In this document: in pieces, positions 7,253 through 13,435 of the stretch
Numbering within the stretch: the stretch's first letter is position 1
How the letters are laid out: every line of letters starts with the position of its first letter
From: an uncultured Collinsella sp.
Lineage (GTDB): Bacteria; Actinomycetota; Coriobacteriia; Coriobacteriales; Coriobacteriaceae
Assembly: GCA_900756945.1 (NCBI GenBank)
Contig: CAAELZ010000057.1
Coordinates: forward strand, 1-15,582
Length of the DNA stretch: 15,582 nucleotides
Direction: 5' to 3'
Made by a program: the position numbers and the translations under genes
The notes under the pieces: model-generated
Told to the model about the DNA's origin: nothing
The model's database searches: none
The model's input: the letters and a program-made list of their open reading frames with translations, nothing else

Positions 7253-7445
7253 GCATACCCTTTCCTTGTTCGGCCCCGAGTTTAGGCCGATTGACACGAA
7301 CTCACTTACTATATCGTCTTTACAACCTTGCTGTTCCTCGCATGTTGATGTTCGGCGCTTTGTAACAGACGGACGGTATTTATCGCATGAAAATGTGTGG
7401 GTACCGTATACTTAAGCGGTTACAACGACCCCTATGGAGGAACGT
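7253..7445. promoter_or_regulatory. Divergent promoter region between purine permease and deformylase-like gene
   Basis: This 193-base spacer must hold the promoters of two divergent genes. On the - strand TATAGT (7313-7308) is a possible -10 for the permease. On the + strand TATACT (7407-7412) is a possible -10 for the deformylase-like gene. Neither has a good -35 at 17 bases. A 6-bp stem (7270-7275 with 7285-7290) lies in the permease leader just before its ribosome binding site. The conserved core of purine riboswitches was not found. Confidence 0.4.
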
Positions 7446-7865
7446 ATGATTAAAGAGCTTTGCCACGACGAGGCTATCCTGTCCCAGCGTTGCGAGGTTG
7501 CGACCGTCGAGGACGAGTCGGTTGCTCAGGACCTGATCGATACCATCAAGTCGCTCGACGATGCCGGCTGCCTTGCCGCTAACCAGATTGGCGTTACCAA
7601 GAAGGTCTGCGTCTACCTGGACGACGCCGGCGAGCCCCACGTGCTCTACAACCCCCGTCTGGTGTTTGGCCTGGGCGCCAGCAAGATGGAGGAGAGCTGC
7701 CTGACGCACGAGGAGGTCACCAAGTCCACGCGCTATATCAAGTGCAAGGTTGCCTTTGACCAGATCGTCGATGGCAAGATGCGCGAGCGCAAGCAGGACT
7801 TTGTCGGCTTCGAGGCGCAGATGATTCAGCATATGATCGATCACTGTCTTGGCAAGCTTGTCTAG
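7446..7865 (+). CDS. Peptide-deformylase-like protein lacking the HEXXH glutamate
   Basis: 139-residue protein of the short peptide deformylase family, whose members remove the N-formyl group from nascent proteins with a metal held by one Cys and two His. The start ATG at 7446 follows GGAGG by 5 bases; an ATG 12 bases upstream precedes the site and is not used. Motif I reads GCLAANQIG (41-49, keeping Gln47), motif II reads EESCL (82-86, keeping metal ligand Cys85), and motif III reads QHMIDH (128-133), so both His ligands (129, 133) remain but Met130 replaces the catalytic Glu. The codon is ATG within an otherwise undamaged frame, so this is no simple frameshift. The protein probably binds metal but is unlikely to be a normal deformylase. 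It stands alone, followed by a strong terminator. Confidence 0.8.
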   Translation: MIKELCHDEAILSQRCEVATVEDESVAQDLIDTIKSLDDAGCLAANQIGVTKKVCVYLDDAGEPHVLYNPRLVFGLGASKMEESCLTHEEVTKSTRYIKCKVAFDQIVDGKMRERKQDFVGFEAQMIQHMIDHCLGKLV

Positions 7866-7899
7866 GGCGACCACAGCACCGCACTTCGTCGTTTTTGGT

Positions 7900-7933
7900 C
7901 CGGGCGTGACATTGTTGTCATGTCCGGGCTTTT
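7900..7933 (+). terminator. Terminator after the deformylase-like gene
   Basis: A 12-bp stem (7900-7911 with 7916-7927, two G-T wobbles), a 4-base loop and then GCTTTTG on the + strand, 34 bases after the stop codon at 7865. Confidence 0.8.
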
Positions 7934-7996
7934 GTGTTTAGCGCCTTTTTGTTTGGTGACAATAACCTTAGCAGGACCGTAAAGCTAGGAGGCGCT

Positions 7997-8962
7997 ATGT
8001 GCACGAGCATTCGATTTACCGATAATTCTGGCCACATGTATCTGGGCCGCAACCTCGACTGGAGCTTTGACTACGGCCAACAGGTTCGCGTGATGCCGCG
8101 CGGGTTCCACATTCCGTATTCGTTTATCGACGATGCGTCGGCGGCACACGCGGTAATCGGCATGTGCATCGATTACAAGAACTATCCCATGTTTTTCGAC
8201 TGTGGTAACGATGCGGGTCTGGCTGTGGCGGGGCTCAACTTTCCCGGCTATGCCGAGTATGCCGAGGGCCCTGTCGACGGCAAGAACAATATCGCGGCCT
8301 ATGAGTTTCCCCTGTGGGTGGCAGCGACGTTCTCGACGGTCGACGAGGTCGAGGCCGCGCTGCGCGACACGGTGATTGTCGCCAAATCTGCCGGAGAGGG
8401 GCTGGGCGTGTCGCTGCTCCATTGGATTATCGGCGACAGCCGGCGCAGCATCGTGGTCGAGATGATGGCTGACGGCCTGCATGTATACGACGATCCGGTC
8501 GACACCCTTGCCAACCAGCCGACCTTCCCGTGGCACATGGAAAACCTGCGCACCTATATCACCGCCACAAGCGATTTTCCGCAGACGGCGACATGGCGTG
8601 GCGCCGAGCTTAAGCCCTATGGAGCCGGTGCCGGCATGCGCGGCATTCCGGGCGATTGCTATTCGCCGAGCCGTTTCGTAAAGGCGGCGTACCTCAATGC
8701 CAATTACCCGCAAAAGGAGAGCGAGACCGAAAACGTCGTTCGCATGTTCCGCTCGCTCGAGGGCGTGGTGATGATCGAGGGAGCGTCCAGGATGGGCGAT
8801 GGCAAGTTCGAGAAGACTATCTACACCGGATGCTTTAGCGCGCGCACGGGCAATTATTACTACGCGATGTATGGGGATCCGTCGATTCGCTACGTGAGCC
8901 TGATGGATGCCGAGGGCGCGAGCCCCGATAGGCTCGTGGTTCCCGAGCCGCGCCGTTCGTAG
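7997..8962 (+). CDS. bsh: Bile salt hydrolase (choloylglycine hydrolase, Ntn family)
   Basis: 321-residue N-terminal nucleophile hydrolase that cleaves the amide of glycine- or taurine-conjugated bile acids in the cytoplasm. The start ATG at 7997 follows AGGAGG by 4 bases and puts Cys2 directly after Met, as needed for self-activation; the longer frame to 7934 would bury it. All expected catalytic residues are seen: Cys2, Arg18 and Asp21 (GRNLDW), Asn81 (GLNFPG), Asn173 (LANQPTF) and Arg226 (SPSRFVK). The residue spacing matches characterised clostridial and bifidobacterial enzymes within one or two positions. The loop before PGD reads YGAGAG, closer to the G-X-G type than the S-R-X type described for substrate-preference loops in lactobacilli; this is only a hint towards glycine conjugates. 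Penicillin V acylase is the main alternative. It has its own RBS and lies after a terminator, so it is probably monocistronic. Confidence 0.92.
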   Translation: MCTSIRFTDNSGHMYLGRNLDWSFDYGQQVRVMPRGFHIPYSFIDDASAAHAVIGMCIDYKNYPMFFDCGNDAGLAVAGLNFPGYAEYAEGPVDGKNNIAAYEFPLWVAATFSTVDEVEAALRDTVIVAKSAGEGLGVSLLHWIIGDSRRSIVVEMMADGLHVYDDPVDTLANQPTFPWHMENLRTYITATSDFPQTATWRGAELKPYGAGAGMRGIPGDCYSPSRFVKAAYLNANYPQKESETENVVRMFRSLEGVVMIEGASRMGDGKFEKTIYTGCFSARTGNYYYAMYGDPSIRYVSLMDAEGASPDRLVVPEPRRS

Positions 8963-8985
8963 CTCATAGCTTTACTGCAATGCAA

Positions 8986-9022
8986 AATGGCCCTGCATCT
9001 CCCGTGAGGTGCAGGGCCACTG
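8986..9022. terminator. Hairpin terminator, better for the - strand
   Basis: A 14-bp stem (8988-9001 with 9006-9019, one wobble) and a 4-base loop. On the - strand it is followed by TTTTG, on the + strand only by CTGTC. It may end bsh transcripts, but its better U tract faces the - strand, where it follows the orphan coding tail at 9042. Confidence 0.7.
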
Positions 9023-9041
9023 TCATCGATGTGTGACGTCG

Positions 9042-9166
9042 CTAGAAGTTGACGTCGTTGAGCTGGGCACTCTCGAGGCCGTCGAGCTGTTGCTGTTCGG
9101 GCGTATCGGCGACGCTCTCGAGCAGCTCGGTGGGATCGATAGGGCTCGTCGGTGGAAACTGAAGAG
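9042..9166 (-). pseudogene. Orphan 3' coding tail of an unidentified gene
   Basis: About 40 codons read in one - strand frame up to a TAG at 9042-9044 and end in LESAQLNDVNF. In the 37 codons nearest the stop, 30 have G or C in the third position, like the real genes here. A terminator with a - strand U tract follows at once. No ATG, GTG or TTG is available in frame near its upstream end, and that end runs into the last codons of the EamA gene in another frame. It therefore looks like the end of a longer gene whose front was lost. The encoded peptide is acidic and Gln/Leu-rich, and I do not recognise it. Alternatives are a frameshifted extension of the neighbouring gene or chance. Confidence 0.45.
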
Positions 9167-9172
9167 GGGCTT

Positions 9173-10084
9173 TTAGGCGCGCGCTGCCTGGGCAGTGCCA
9201 GCCTTTGTACTTGCGCGCTTGCCGGCGAGTTCGCAAAAGAGCGCGCCGCCGATGATAAGCGCGGCGCCCATCAGGCGGACCGGCGTTATGACTTCACCCA
9301 AAAGGACGGTCGAGAACACGACCGCCGAAAGCGGCTCGAGGTAGCCGACAACCGCGACGGTCTGCACAGGCAGCTTGGCGACGGCGCTAAAGTAAAGCAG
9401 GCAACCGATGCCGGTGTTGACGACGCCGAGCATAGCGACGGCACGCCAATCGATGCTTGTGGCGATGCCGGGGGAGAAAAACGAGGGGGTGCCTTGGGTG
9501 ACGAGTGTGAGGACCAGCGCGGTCACAAAGGCGGCGCTTAACTGGAGCGCAGAGTTCTCGAGACCCTCGATGCGTGGCGCACCCTTGCTAGCGATGACCA
9601 TCAGCGCATAGCAAAATGCCGAGGCGATGCCGCAGACGATGCCCGCAATGGGCATGTTGCCGCCGAGACCTTGCGCTGCAATGAGAAAAGCGCCGCAGGC
9701 GACGGCGATAAAGCCGGCGATTTTGCCGCCGGTCAGTTTTTCGCCAAAGATAAACGGCGAGAGGGCCATGACGATGATGGGGCCGCAGTAGTACAGCAGC
9801 GAGGATACGCCGACGCCGATCGTCTGATAGGCTCGAAACAGAAAAATCCAGCTGGCGCCCAACGCAGCTCCCGAGAGGATCAGGGCCGCAGCTTCGCGAG
9901 GGCGGGATGGCGCCTGCAGTTTATGGCGTTGGGTGATGGCGAGGATGGTGACAAGCGAGAAGGCTCCCAGAAAGGTGCGCAGCAGCACGATATCGGAGCT
10001 CGGCAGCGCGATGGCCGCGGCAATGATGCCGTTGGAGCCAAACAATAGCAATGCTGCTAAGTATGTAAACAGTCCGTTGTTCAT
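9173..10084 (-). CDS. EamA/DMT-family transporter
   Basis: 303-residue membrane protein with about ten hydrophobic segments in two EamA repeats (roughly 5-135 and 148-285), the layout of drug/metabolite-transporter superfamily exporters. The repeat-end signatures SPFIFGEKLTGGKIAGF (first half) and GYLEPLSAVVFSTVLLGE (second half) are typical. The start ATG at 10084 is preceded by AGAGGGG about 10 bases away, a little far but the best site. Family members export amino acids, nucleosides or other small metabolites; the substrate cannot be predicted from sequence. The gene is divergent from a LysR regulator with a short shared promoter region, so that regulator probably controls it, perhaps in response to the exported compound. 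The stop is followed by the orphan coding tail rather than a clear terminator of its own. Confidence 0.88.
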   Translation of the reverse strand: MNNGLFTYLAALLLFGSNGIIAAAIALPSSDIVLLRTFLGAFSLVTILAITQRHKLQAPSRPREAAALILSGAALGASWIFLFRAYQTIGVGVSSLLYYCGPIIVMALSPFIFGEKLTGGKIAGFIAVACGAFLIAAQGLGGNMPIAGIVCGIASAFCYALMVIASKGAPRIEGLENSALQLSAAFVTALVLTLVTQGTPSFFSPGIATSIDWRAVAMLGVVNTGIGCLLYFSAVAKLPVQTVAVVGYLEPLSAVVFSTVLLGEVITPVRLMGAALIIGGALFCELAGKRASTKAGTAQAARA

Positions 10085-10113
10085 GCGCTGACATCCCCTC
10101 TATATCCGAGCAT

Positions 10114-10130
10114 GTTCACTATGGGTGAAC
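10114..10130. promoter_or_regulatory. LysR-type operator (T-N11-A inverted repeat)
   Basis: GTTCAC (10114-10119) and GTGAAC (10125-10130) form a perfect inverted repeat with a 5-base spacer. It contains the T-N11-A core (10116 and 10128) of LysR-family sites. It lies between the EamA start (10084) and the LysR start (10203), just upstream of the regulator's -10 box, fitting autoregulation and control of the divergent gene. Confidence 0.65.
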
Positions 10131-10151
10131 TGGCTTTAGAAGAAAAGCGAA

Positions 10152-10157
10152 TATAAT
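10152..10157 (+). promoter_or_regulatory. Consensus -10 box of the LysR gene promoter
   Basis: A perfect TATAAT lies 46 bases before the GTG start of the LysR gene. The matching -35 (ACTGGC or TGGCTT around 10129-10136) is poor and abuts the inverted repeat at 10114-10130, as expected for a promoter repressed or modulated by its own product. Confidence 0.55.
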
Positions 10158-10202
10158 GCATGGTTAACATGATAAAAACTCATGCAAAGATGGAGGCGTG
10201 CC

Positions 10203-11060
10203 GTGGAAACGAATATTCAAAAGATGCAGGTGCTGCTCGAGACCGTGCGCGCCGGCAGTTTTACGCGCGCCGCCGAGCGGCTGAACTATTCGCAGTCGGG
10301 CGTGAGCCGTATGGTGGCCGATCTCGAGGCCGACTGGGGCTTTAAGGTGCTCGATCGCAGCCGCGAGGGCGTGACGCTTTCTGCCGATGGGCGGCAAGTT
10401 ATGCCGGCGGTCGAGGCGTTATGCGAGGAATTTGTTCGTTTGCAGCGACGGGTGGATGAGATGCGTGGGCTCATGCGCGGCAAAATCTGCATCGGTACGT
10501 TTTCGAGTGTGGCGACCCACGTGCTGCCGCCGGTGATTGCGCGCTTTCGCGCCGATTATCCGGACGTTGATTACGAGTTACTGATGGGCGACTATTCAGA
10601 GATTGAACAATGGGTGGCGGAGGGCCGTTGTGATCTGGGCTTTATCCCGCATGAGCCCCGAGGAAATGGGATGACATCGCGATCTTTGGTGCGCGACGAG
10701 TTGATGGCGGTAGTGCCGGTAGACTCCTTGCTTGCTAGTGAGGGGGCCGTCTCGCTTGCCGACTTGGCCAACGAGCAGTTTATTCTGCTGGAACGCGGCA
10801 CCGATGACGAGATTACGCCGCTGTTCCGTCGGGCGGGGCTGACGGTGCGCTCAAAACTGTCGACCTGGGATGACTATGCGATTATGGCCATGGTCGAGGA
10901 CGGCTTGGGCGTGAGCATCCTTCCGGCGCTCATCTTGCGGCGCTGCCAGTTCAATGTCGCCATTCGTCCGCTCGAGGGACGTCCCCATCGGCAGATTAAC
11001 GCCATATATCGAACGGCCGACGTTTCGCTTGCTGCTGCTCGATTCCTTGAATACCTCTAA
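10203..11060 (+). CDS. LysR-family transcriptional regulator
   Basis: 285-residue DNA-binding regulator. The GTG start at 10203 follows GGAGG by 6 bases, which is better than the ATG at 10182 that precedes the site. The N-terminal winged helix-turn-helix is clear (about 5-62: MQVLLETVRAGSFTRAAERL, then SQSGVSRMVADLE and VLDRSREGVTLSADG). A linker helix and a periplasmic-binding-protein-like effector domain (about 90-280) follow, with the usual IGTFSSVATHVLPPV and GRCDLGFIP segments. The effector is unknown. Divergent placement next to the EamA transporter and a T-N11-A repeat between them suggest that it controls the transporter and itself. It is not obviously linked to the downstream aminotransferase gene, which has its own promoter region. 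Confidence 0.92.
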   Translation: METNIQKMQVLLETVRAGSFTRAAERLNYSQSGVSRMVADLEADWGFKVLDRSREGVTLSADGRQVMPAVEALCEEFVRLQRRVDEMRGLMRGKICIGTFSSVATHVLPPVIARFRADYPDVDYELLMGDYSEIEQWVAEGRCDLGFIPHEPRGNGMTSRSLVRDELMAVVPVDSLLASEGAVSLADLANEQFILLERGTDDEITPLFRRAGLTVRSKLSTWDDYAIMAMVEDGLGVSILPALILRRCQFNVAIRPLEGRPHRQINAIYRTADVSLAAARFLEYL

Positions 11061-11121
11061 ATGGGCGTACGTCGTTGTCGACTTGGGATAAATCTCGGGG
11101 TTTGGCTCACTTTATTTTTGG

Positions 11122-11202
11122 AATTGAACTTTTCGGAATAGCACCGCGCTATACTGCTTGCTAAATTGAACTACGGTTCAATTCGTGTCCTATAAATTGA
11201 AC
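11122..11202 (+). promoter_or_regulatory. Operator cluster of four AATTGAAC sites
   Basis: The 8-mer AATTGAAC occurs at 11122-11129, 11164-11171 and 11195-11202, and its exact complement GTTCAATT at 11176-11183. Copies two and four form a perfect palindrome with a TACG spacer. The three direct copies start 42 and 31 bases apart, close to four and three helical turns, so they face the same side of the DNA. A TATACT (11150-11155) lies between the first site and the palindrome. This arrangement fits cooperative repression, most simply by the HTH domain of the gene that begins at 11224. Confidence 0.75.
11150..11155 (+). promoter_or_regulatory. Putative -10 box of the HTH-aminotransferase gene
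   Basis: TATACT lies 69 bases before the GTG start. The best -35 candidate, TTGAAC within the first AATTGAAC site (11124-11129), is 20 bases away, longer than normal. The palindrome at 11164-11183 would lie at or just after the transcription start, a position where a bound protein would block initiation. Confidence 0.45.
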
Positions 11203-11223
11203 TTTGCCAGCAAGGAGGTTCCT

Positions 11224-12744
11224 GTGGCCCAAGAGACGTTTAGCGATCGCCTGCGACAGACTATGTCCGATCGCGACGTTCGCCAGTCGGACGTGATCCG
11301 CGCATCGGAGATGCTCGGCAAAAAACTCGGCAAGAGTCAGATGAGCCAATATGTGAGCGGCAAGACGATTCCGCGGCGTGATGTGGCAGAGCTGCTCGCC
11401 CGTATTTTGGAGGTCGATGTTACCTGGCTGCTCGCCGGTGACGCCGATCAAGGCGAGACGTCCTCGTCCCATAACGTTGCCAAATTCGAACCTAGTCCTT
11501 CAGCTCAAATTCCAAGGAGCACCACCATGCGTACTTTTTCTAAATCCACCAAGCTCGATAACGTCCTGTATGACGTGCGCGGTCCCGTCGTCGACGAGGC
11601 TGCCCGTATGGAGGACGAGGGCGAGCGCATCCTCAAGCTCAACATCGGTAATCCGGCGCCCTTTGGTTTCCGCACGCCCGATGAGGTCATTAAGGACATG
11701 CGCCAGCAGCTGCCCGACTGCGAAGGCTATTCCAACTCGCGCGGCCTGTTCTCCGCGCGCAAGGCGATCATGCAGTACTCGCAGATCAAGGGCCTGCCCA
11801 ATGTTCAGATGGAGCACATCTACACGGGCAACGGCGTGTCCGAGCTCATCCAGCTTTCGATGAACGCGCTGCTCGATAACGGTGACGAGATTCTGATCCC
11901 CAGCCCCGACTATCCGCTCTGGACGGCGTGCGCAACCCTTGCCGGTGGTCATCCCGTACATTATTTGTGTGATGAGCAGGCGGATTGGTATCCCGATCTG
12001 GAGGATATGGAGTCTAAGATCACGAGCGCGACCAAAGCCCTCGTCATCATCAACCCCAACAACCCCACGGGTTCCGTCTATCCGCGCGAGGTGCTCGAGG
12101 GCATCGTCGAGGTTGCACGCAGGCATCAGCTGATGATCTTTGCGGATGAGATCTACGACCGCCTGTGCATGGACGGCTACGAGCACGTCTCGATTGCCTC
12201 GCTCGCTCCCGACCTGCCCTGCGTCACCTTTAGCGGCCTTTCCAAGTCGCACATGATTGCGGGCTATCGTATTGGCTGGATGGTGCTTTCGGGCAACCAG
12301 CGCTGCATGAGCGACTTTATTATGGGCATCAACATGCTCTCCAACATGCGCCTGTGCTCCAACGTGCCGGCTCAATCGATCGTTCAGACGGCACTCGGTG
12401 GACACCAGTCCGTCAACGACTACATCCGTCCCGGCGGCCGTGTCTACGAGCAGCGCAACTTTGTGTATGAGGCGCTCAACAAGATTGACGGCATCTCGGT
12501 GGTCAAGCCGCGTGCGGCGTTCTACATCTTCCCCAAGATGGATGTTAAGAAGTTCAACATCACCGATGACGAGCAGTTTGCCCTTGACCTGCTACACGAG
12601 AAGAAGATCCTGATCACCCGCGGCGGCGGCTTTAACTGGGATGAGCCTGATCACTTCCGCATCGTGTACCTGCCGCGTATGGAAGTGCTCAAAGAGTCGC
12701 TCGAAGACCTTGCCGACTTCTTCGACCATTACCGCCAGAGCTAG
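11224..12744 (+). CDS. XRE-type HTH domain fused to AlaA-like aminotransferase
   Basis: 506-residue protein with two parts. Residues 4-73 form an XRE/Cro-type helix-turn-helix domain (recognition helix near SQMSQYVSGK, 38-47; ending VTWLLAGD). A 28-residue Ser/Pro-rich linker follows. Residues 102-506 are a complete class I/II PLP aminotransferase of 405 residues, the exact length of E. coli AlaA. In numbering from Met102 it has LYDVRGP (14-20), INPNNPTG (175-182), ADEIY with the cofactor-ring Asp207, SGLSK with Schiff-base Lys240, GYRIGW and HFRIVYL with carboxylate-binding Arg378. AlaA-type enzymes interconvert alanine and pyruvate with glutamate. The GTG start at 11224 follows AAGGAGG by 5 bases. 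A second AAGGAG and ATG (11527) sit at the junction, so a separate enzyme may also be made. Repeated AATTGAAC sites upstream suggest autoregulation. The gene has no frameshift or missing catalytic residue. Confidence 0.9.
   Translation: MAQETFSDRLRQTMSDRDVRQSDVIRASEMLGKKLGKSQMSQYVSGKTIPRRDVAELLARILEVDVTWLLAGDADQGETSSSHNVAKFEPSPSAQIPRSTTMRTFSKSTKLDNVLYDVRGPVVDEAARMEDEGERILKLNIGNPAPFGFRTPDEVIKDMRQQLPDCEGYSNSRGLFSARKAIMQYSQIKGLPNVQMEHIYTGNGVSELIQLSMNALLDNGDEILIPSPDYPLWTACATLAGGHPVHYLCDEQADWYPDLEDMESKITSATKALVIINPNNPTGSVYPREVLEGIVEVARRHQLMIFADEIYDRLCMDGYEHVSIASLAPDLPCVTFSGLSKSHMIAGYRIGWMVLSGNQRCMSDFIMGINMLSNMRLCSNVPAQSIVQTALGGHQSVNDYIRPGGRVYEQRNFVYEALNKIDGISVVKPRAAFYIFPKMDVKKFNITDDEQFALDLLHEKKILITRGGGFNWDEPDHFRIVYLPRMEVLKESLEDLADFFDHYRQS
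11514..11529 (+). promoter_or_regulatory. Internal ribosome binding site and ATG at the domain junction
   Basis: AAGGAG (11514-11519), 7 bases, then ATG (11527-11529), in frame inside the fusion gene. The ATG begins MRTFSKSTKLDNV, where stand-alone AlaA-like proteins normally start. Initiation here would give the 405-residue enzyme without the HTH domain. Confidence 0.6.
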
Positions 12745-12768
12745 TGGGATAGAAGCTCCGCACTATGA

Positions 12769-12807
12769 AAAGCTCCCTGCAGTTGTTTTGCTGCAGGGAG
12801 CTTTCTT
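12769..12807. terminator. Bidirectional terminator between aminotransferase and deformylase-like gene
   Basis: A perfect 14-bp stem (12769-12782 with 12791-12804) with an 8-base loop. A short T run lies on each strand (CTTTCTT on +, TTTTC on -). It separates two convergent genes ending at 12744 and 12820. Confidence 0.88.
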
Positions 12808-12819
12808 GAATCGGCGGAA

Positions 12820-13230
12820 CTATATAACGACGCCGTTGCAATGATCGATTTCGTGTTGGATGATCTCGGCGGTGTAGCCCGAGAAGTTTTTGATGCGGTG
12901 GACGAAGTTCTCGTCCAGATACTCAACCTTAATGCGGCGATAGCGGGTACAGGGACGCTCGCCGATCAGCGAGAGGCATCCTTCGCTCGTCTGGTAGGCA
13001 TTGACCTGCTCAAGAATCTGCGGGTTGTACATAAGCAGCGACTTGCTGCCGTCCTTTACGCAGATGATGCGTTTGCGCACGCCGATCATGTTGGCGGCGA
13101 GGCCCACGCACTCGCGCTCATGCTCGTGGAGTGTATCCAGGAGATCCTGCCCGGTCGCGGCATCGTCGGGTCCCGCGTCTTCGGAAGGCAGACGCAAAAA
13201 GAACTCGGATTTCATGATGGGCTTAATCAT
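12820..13230 (-). CDS. Short peptide deformylase-like protein, Gln-to-Met in motif I
   Basis: 136-residue peptide-deformylase family protein. The start ATG at 13230 follows GGAG by 6 bases; the longer frame to 13446 is a spurious extension. Motif II is EGCLS (83-87, metal ligand Cys85) and motif III is QHEIDH (125-130) with both His ligands and catalytic Glu127. Motif I reads VGLAANMIG (42-50), so Met48 stands where classical deformylases have Gln. As far as I know this AANMIG form is common in a clade of short deformylase-like proteins in Firmicutes and Actinobacteria, so it may be a family trait and not damage. The protein may act on formylated peptides, but essential general deformylation could be done by another gene elsewhere. 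It ends at a terminator shared with the aminotransferase. Confidence 0.85.
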   Translation of the reverse strand: MIKPIMKSEFFLRLPSEDAGPDDAATGQDLLDTLHEHERECVGLAANMIGVRKRIICVKDGSKSLLMYNPQILEQVNAYQTSEGCLSLIGERPCTRYRRIKVEYLDENFVHRIKNFSGYTAEIIQHEIDHCNGVVI

Positions 13231-13361
13231 GGCGGGCTCCTCATGTCTCATGCTTTCGTGGACTTTTAATAATAGCGCGGAAGGAAAGCTGTGCGTCCGC
13301 GTTACAATCTTTCGACGTTGGACCATGTTGCCAGATTCGTCGCGTACGGCGTCTGGCGTAA

Positions 13362-13388
13362 GTCTAGGGCTCATTTTTCGCCCTGGAC
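13362..13388 (+). other. Leader hairpin upstream of the MFS gene
   Basis: A 9-bp stem (13362-13370 with 13380-13388, one wobble) with a 9-base loop lies 47 bases before the MFS start codon. No U tract follows on either strand, so it is not an intrinsic terminator. The rest of the 205-base spacer between the two divergent genes shows no strong promoter, apart from TATTAT-like sequence on the - strand near 13265-13275 that may serve the deformylase-like gene. Confidence 0.3.
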
Positions 13389-13435
13389 TGTTCCTCTGGG
13401 GCGATGCGACTGTCGTTCCAAGAGGAAGGAAATGC

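Noticed and set aside
7291..7312. TTGACA followed by TACTAT on the + strand as a promoter
   Set aside because: Spacing is only 10 bases and it points through the permease leader without a gene until 7446; chance match more likely.
7253..7445. Possible purine riboswitch upstream of the purine permease
   Set aside because: The conserved loop and junction sequences of purine riboswitches were not found in the - strand leader; only a 6-bp stem is present.
7946..7996. Longer bile salt hydrolase start upstream of 7997
   Set aside because: It would place residues before the catalytic Cys2, which must become N-terminal, and it ignores the AGGAGG site.
11175..11184. GGTTCAATTC resembling a tRNA T-loop
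   Set aside because: No acceptor, D or anticodon stems around it; it is fully explained as part of the AATTGAAC operator palindrome.
13001..13435. N-terminal extension of the MFS gene through the deformylase-like gene
   Set aside because: The extension overlaps a real gene on the other strand and has no hydrophobic or domain content; the RBS at 13423-13430 sets the start at 13436.
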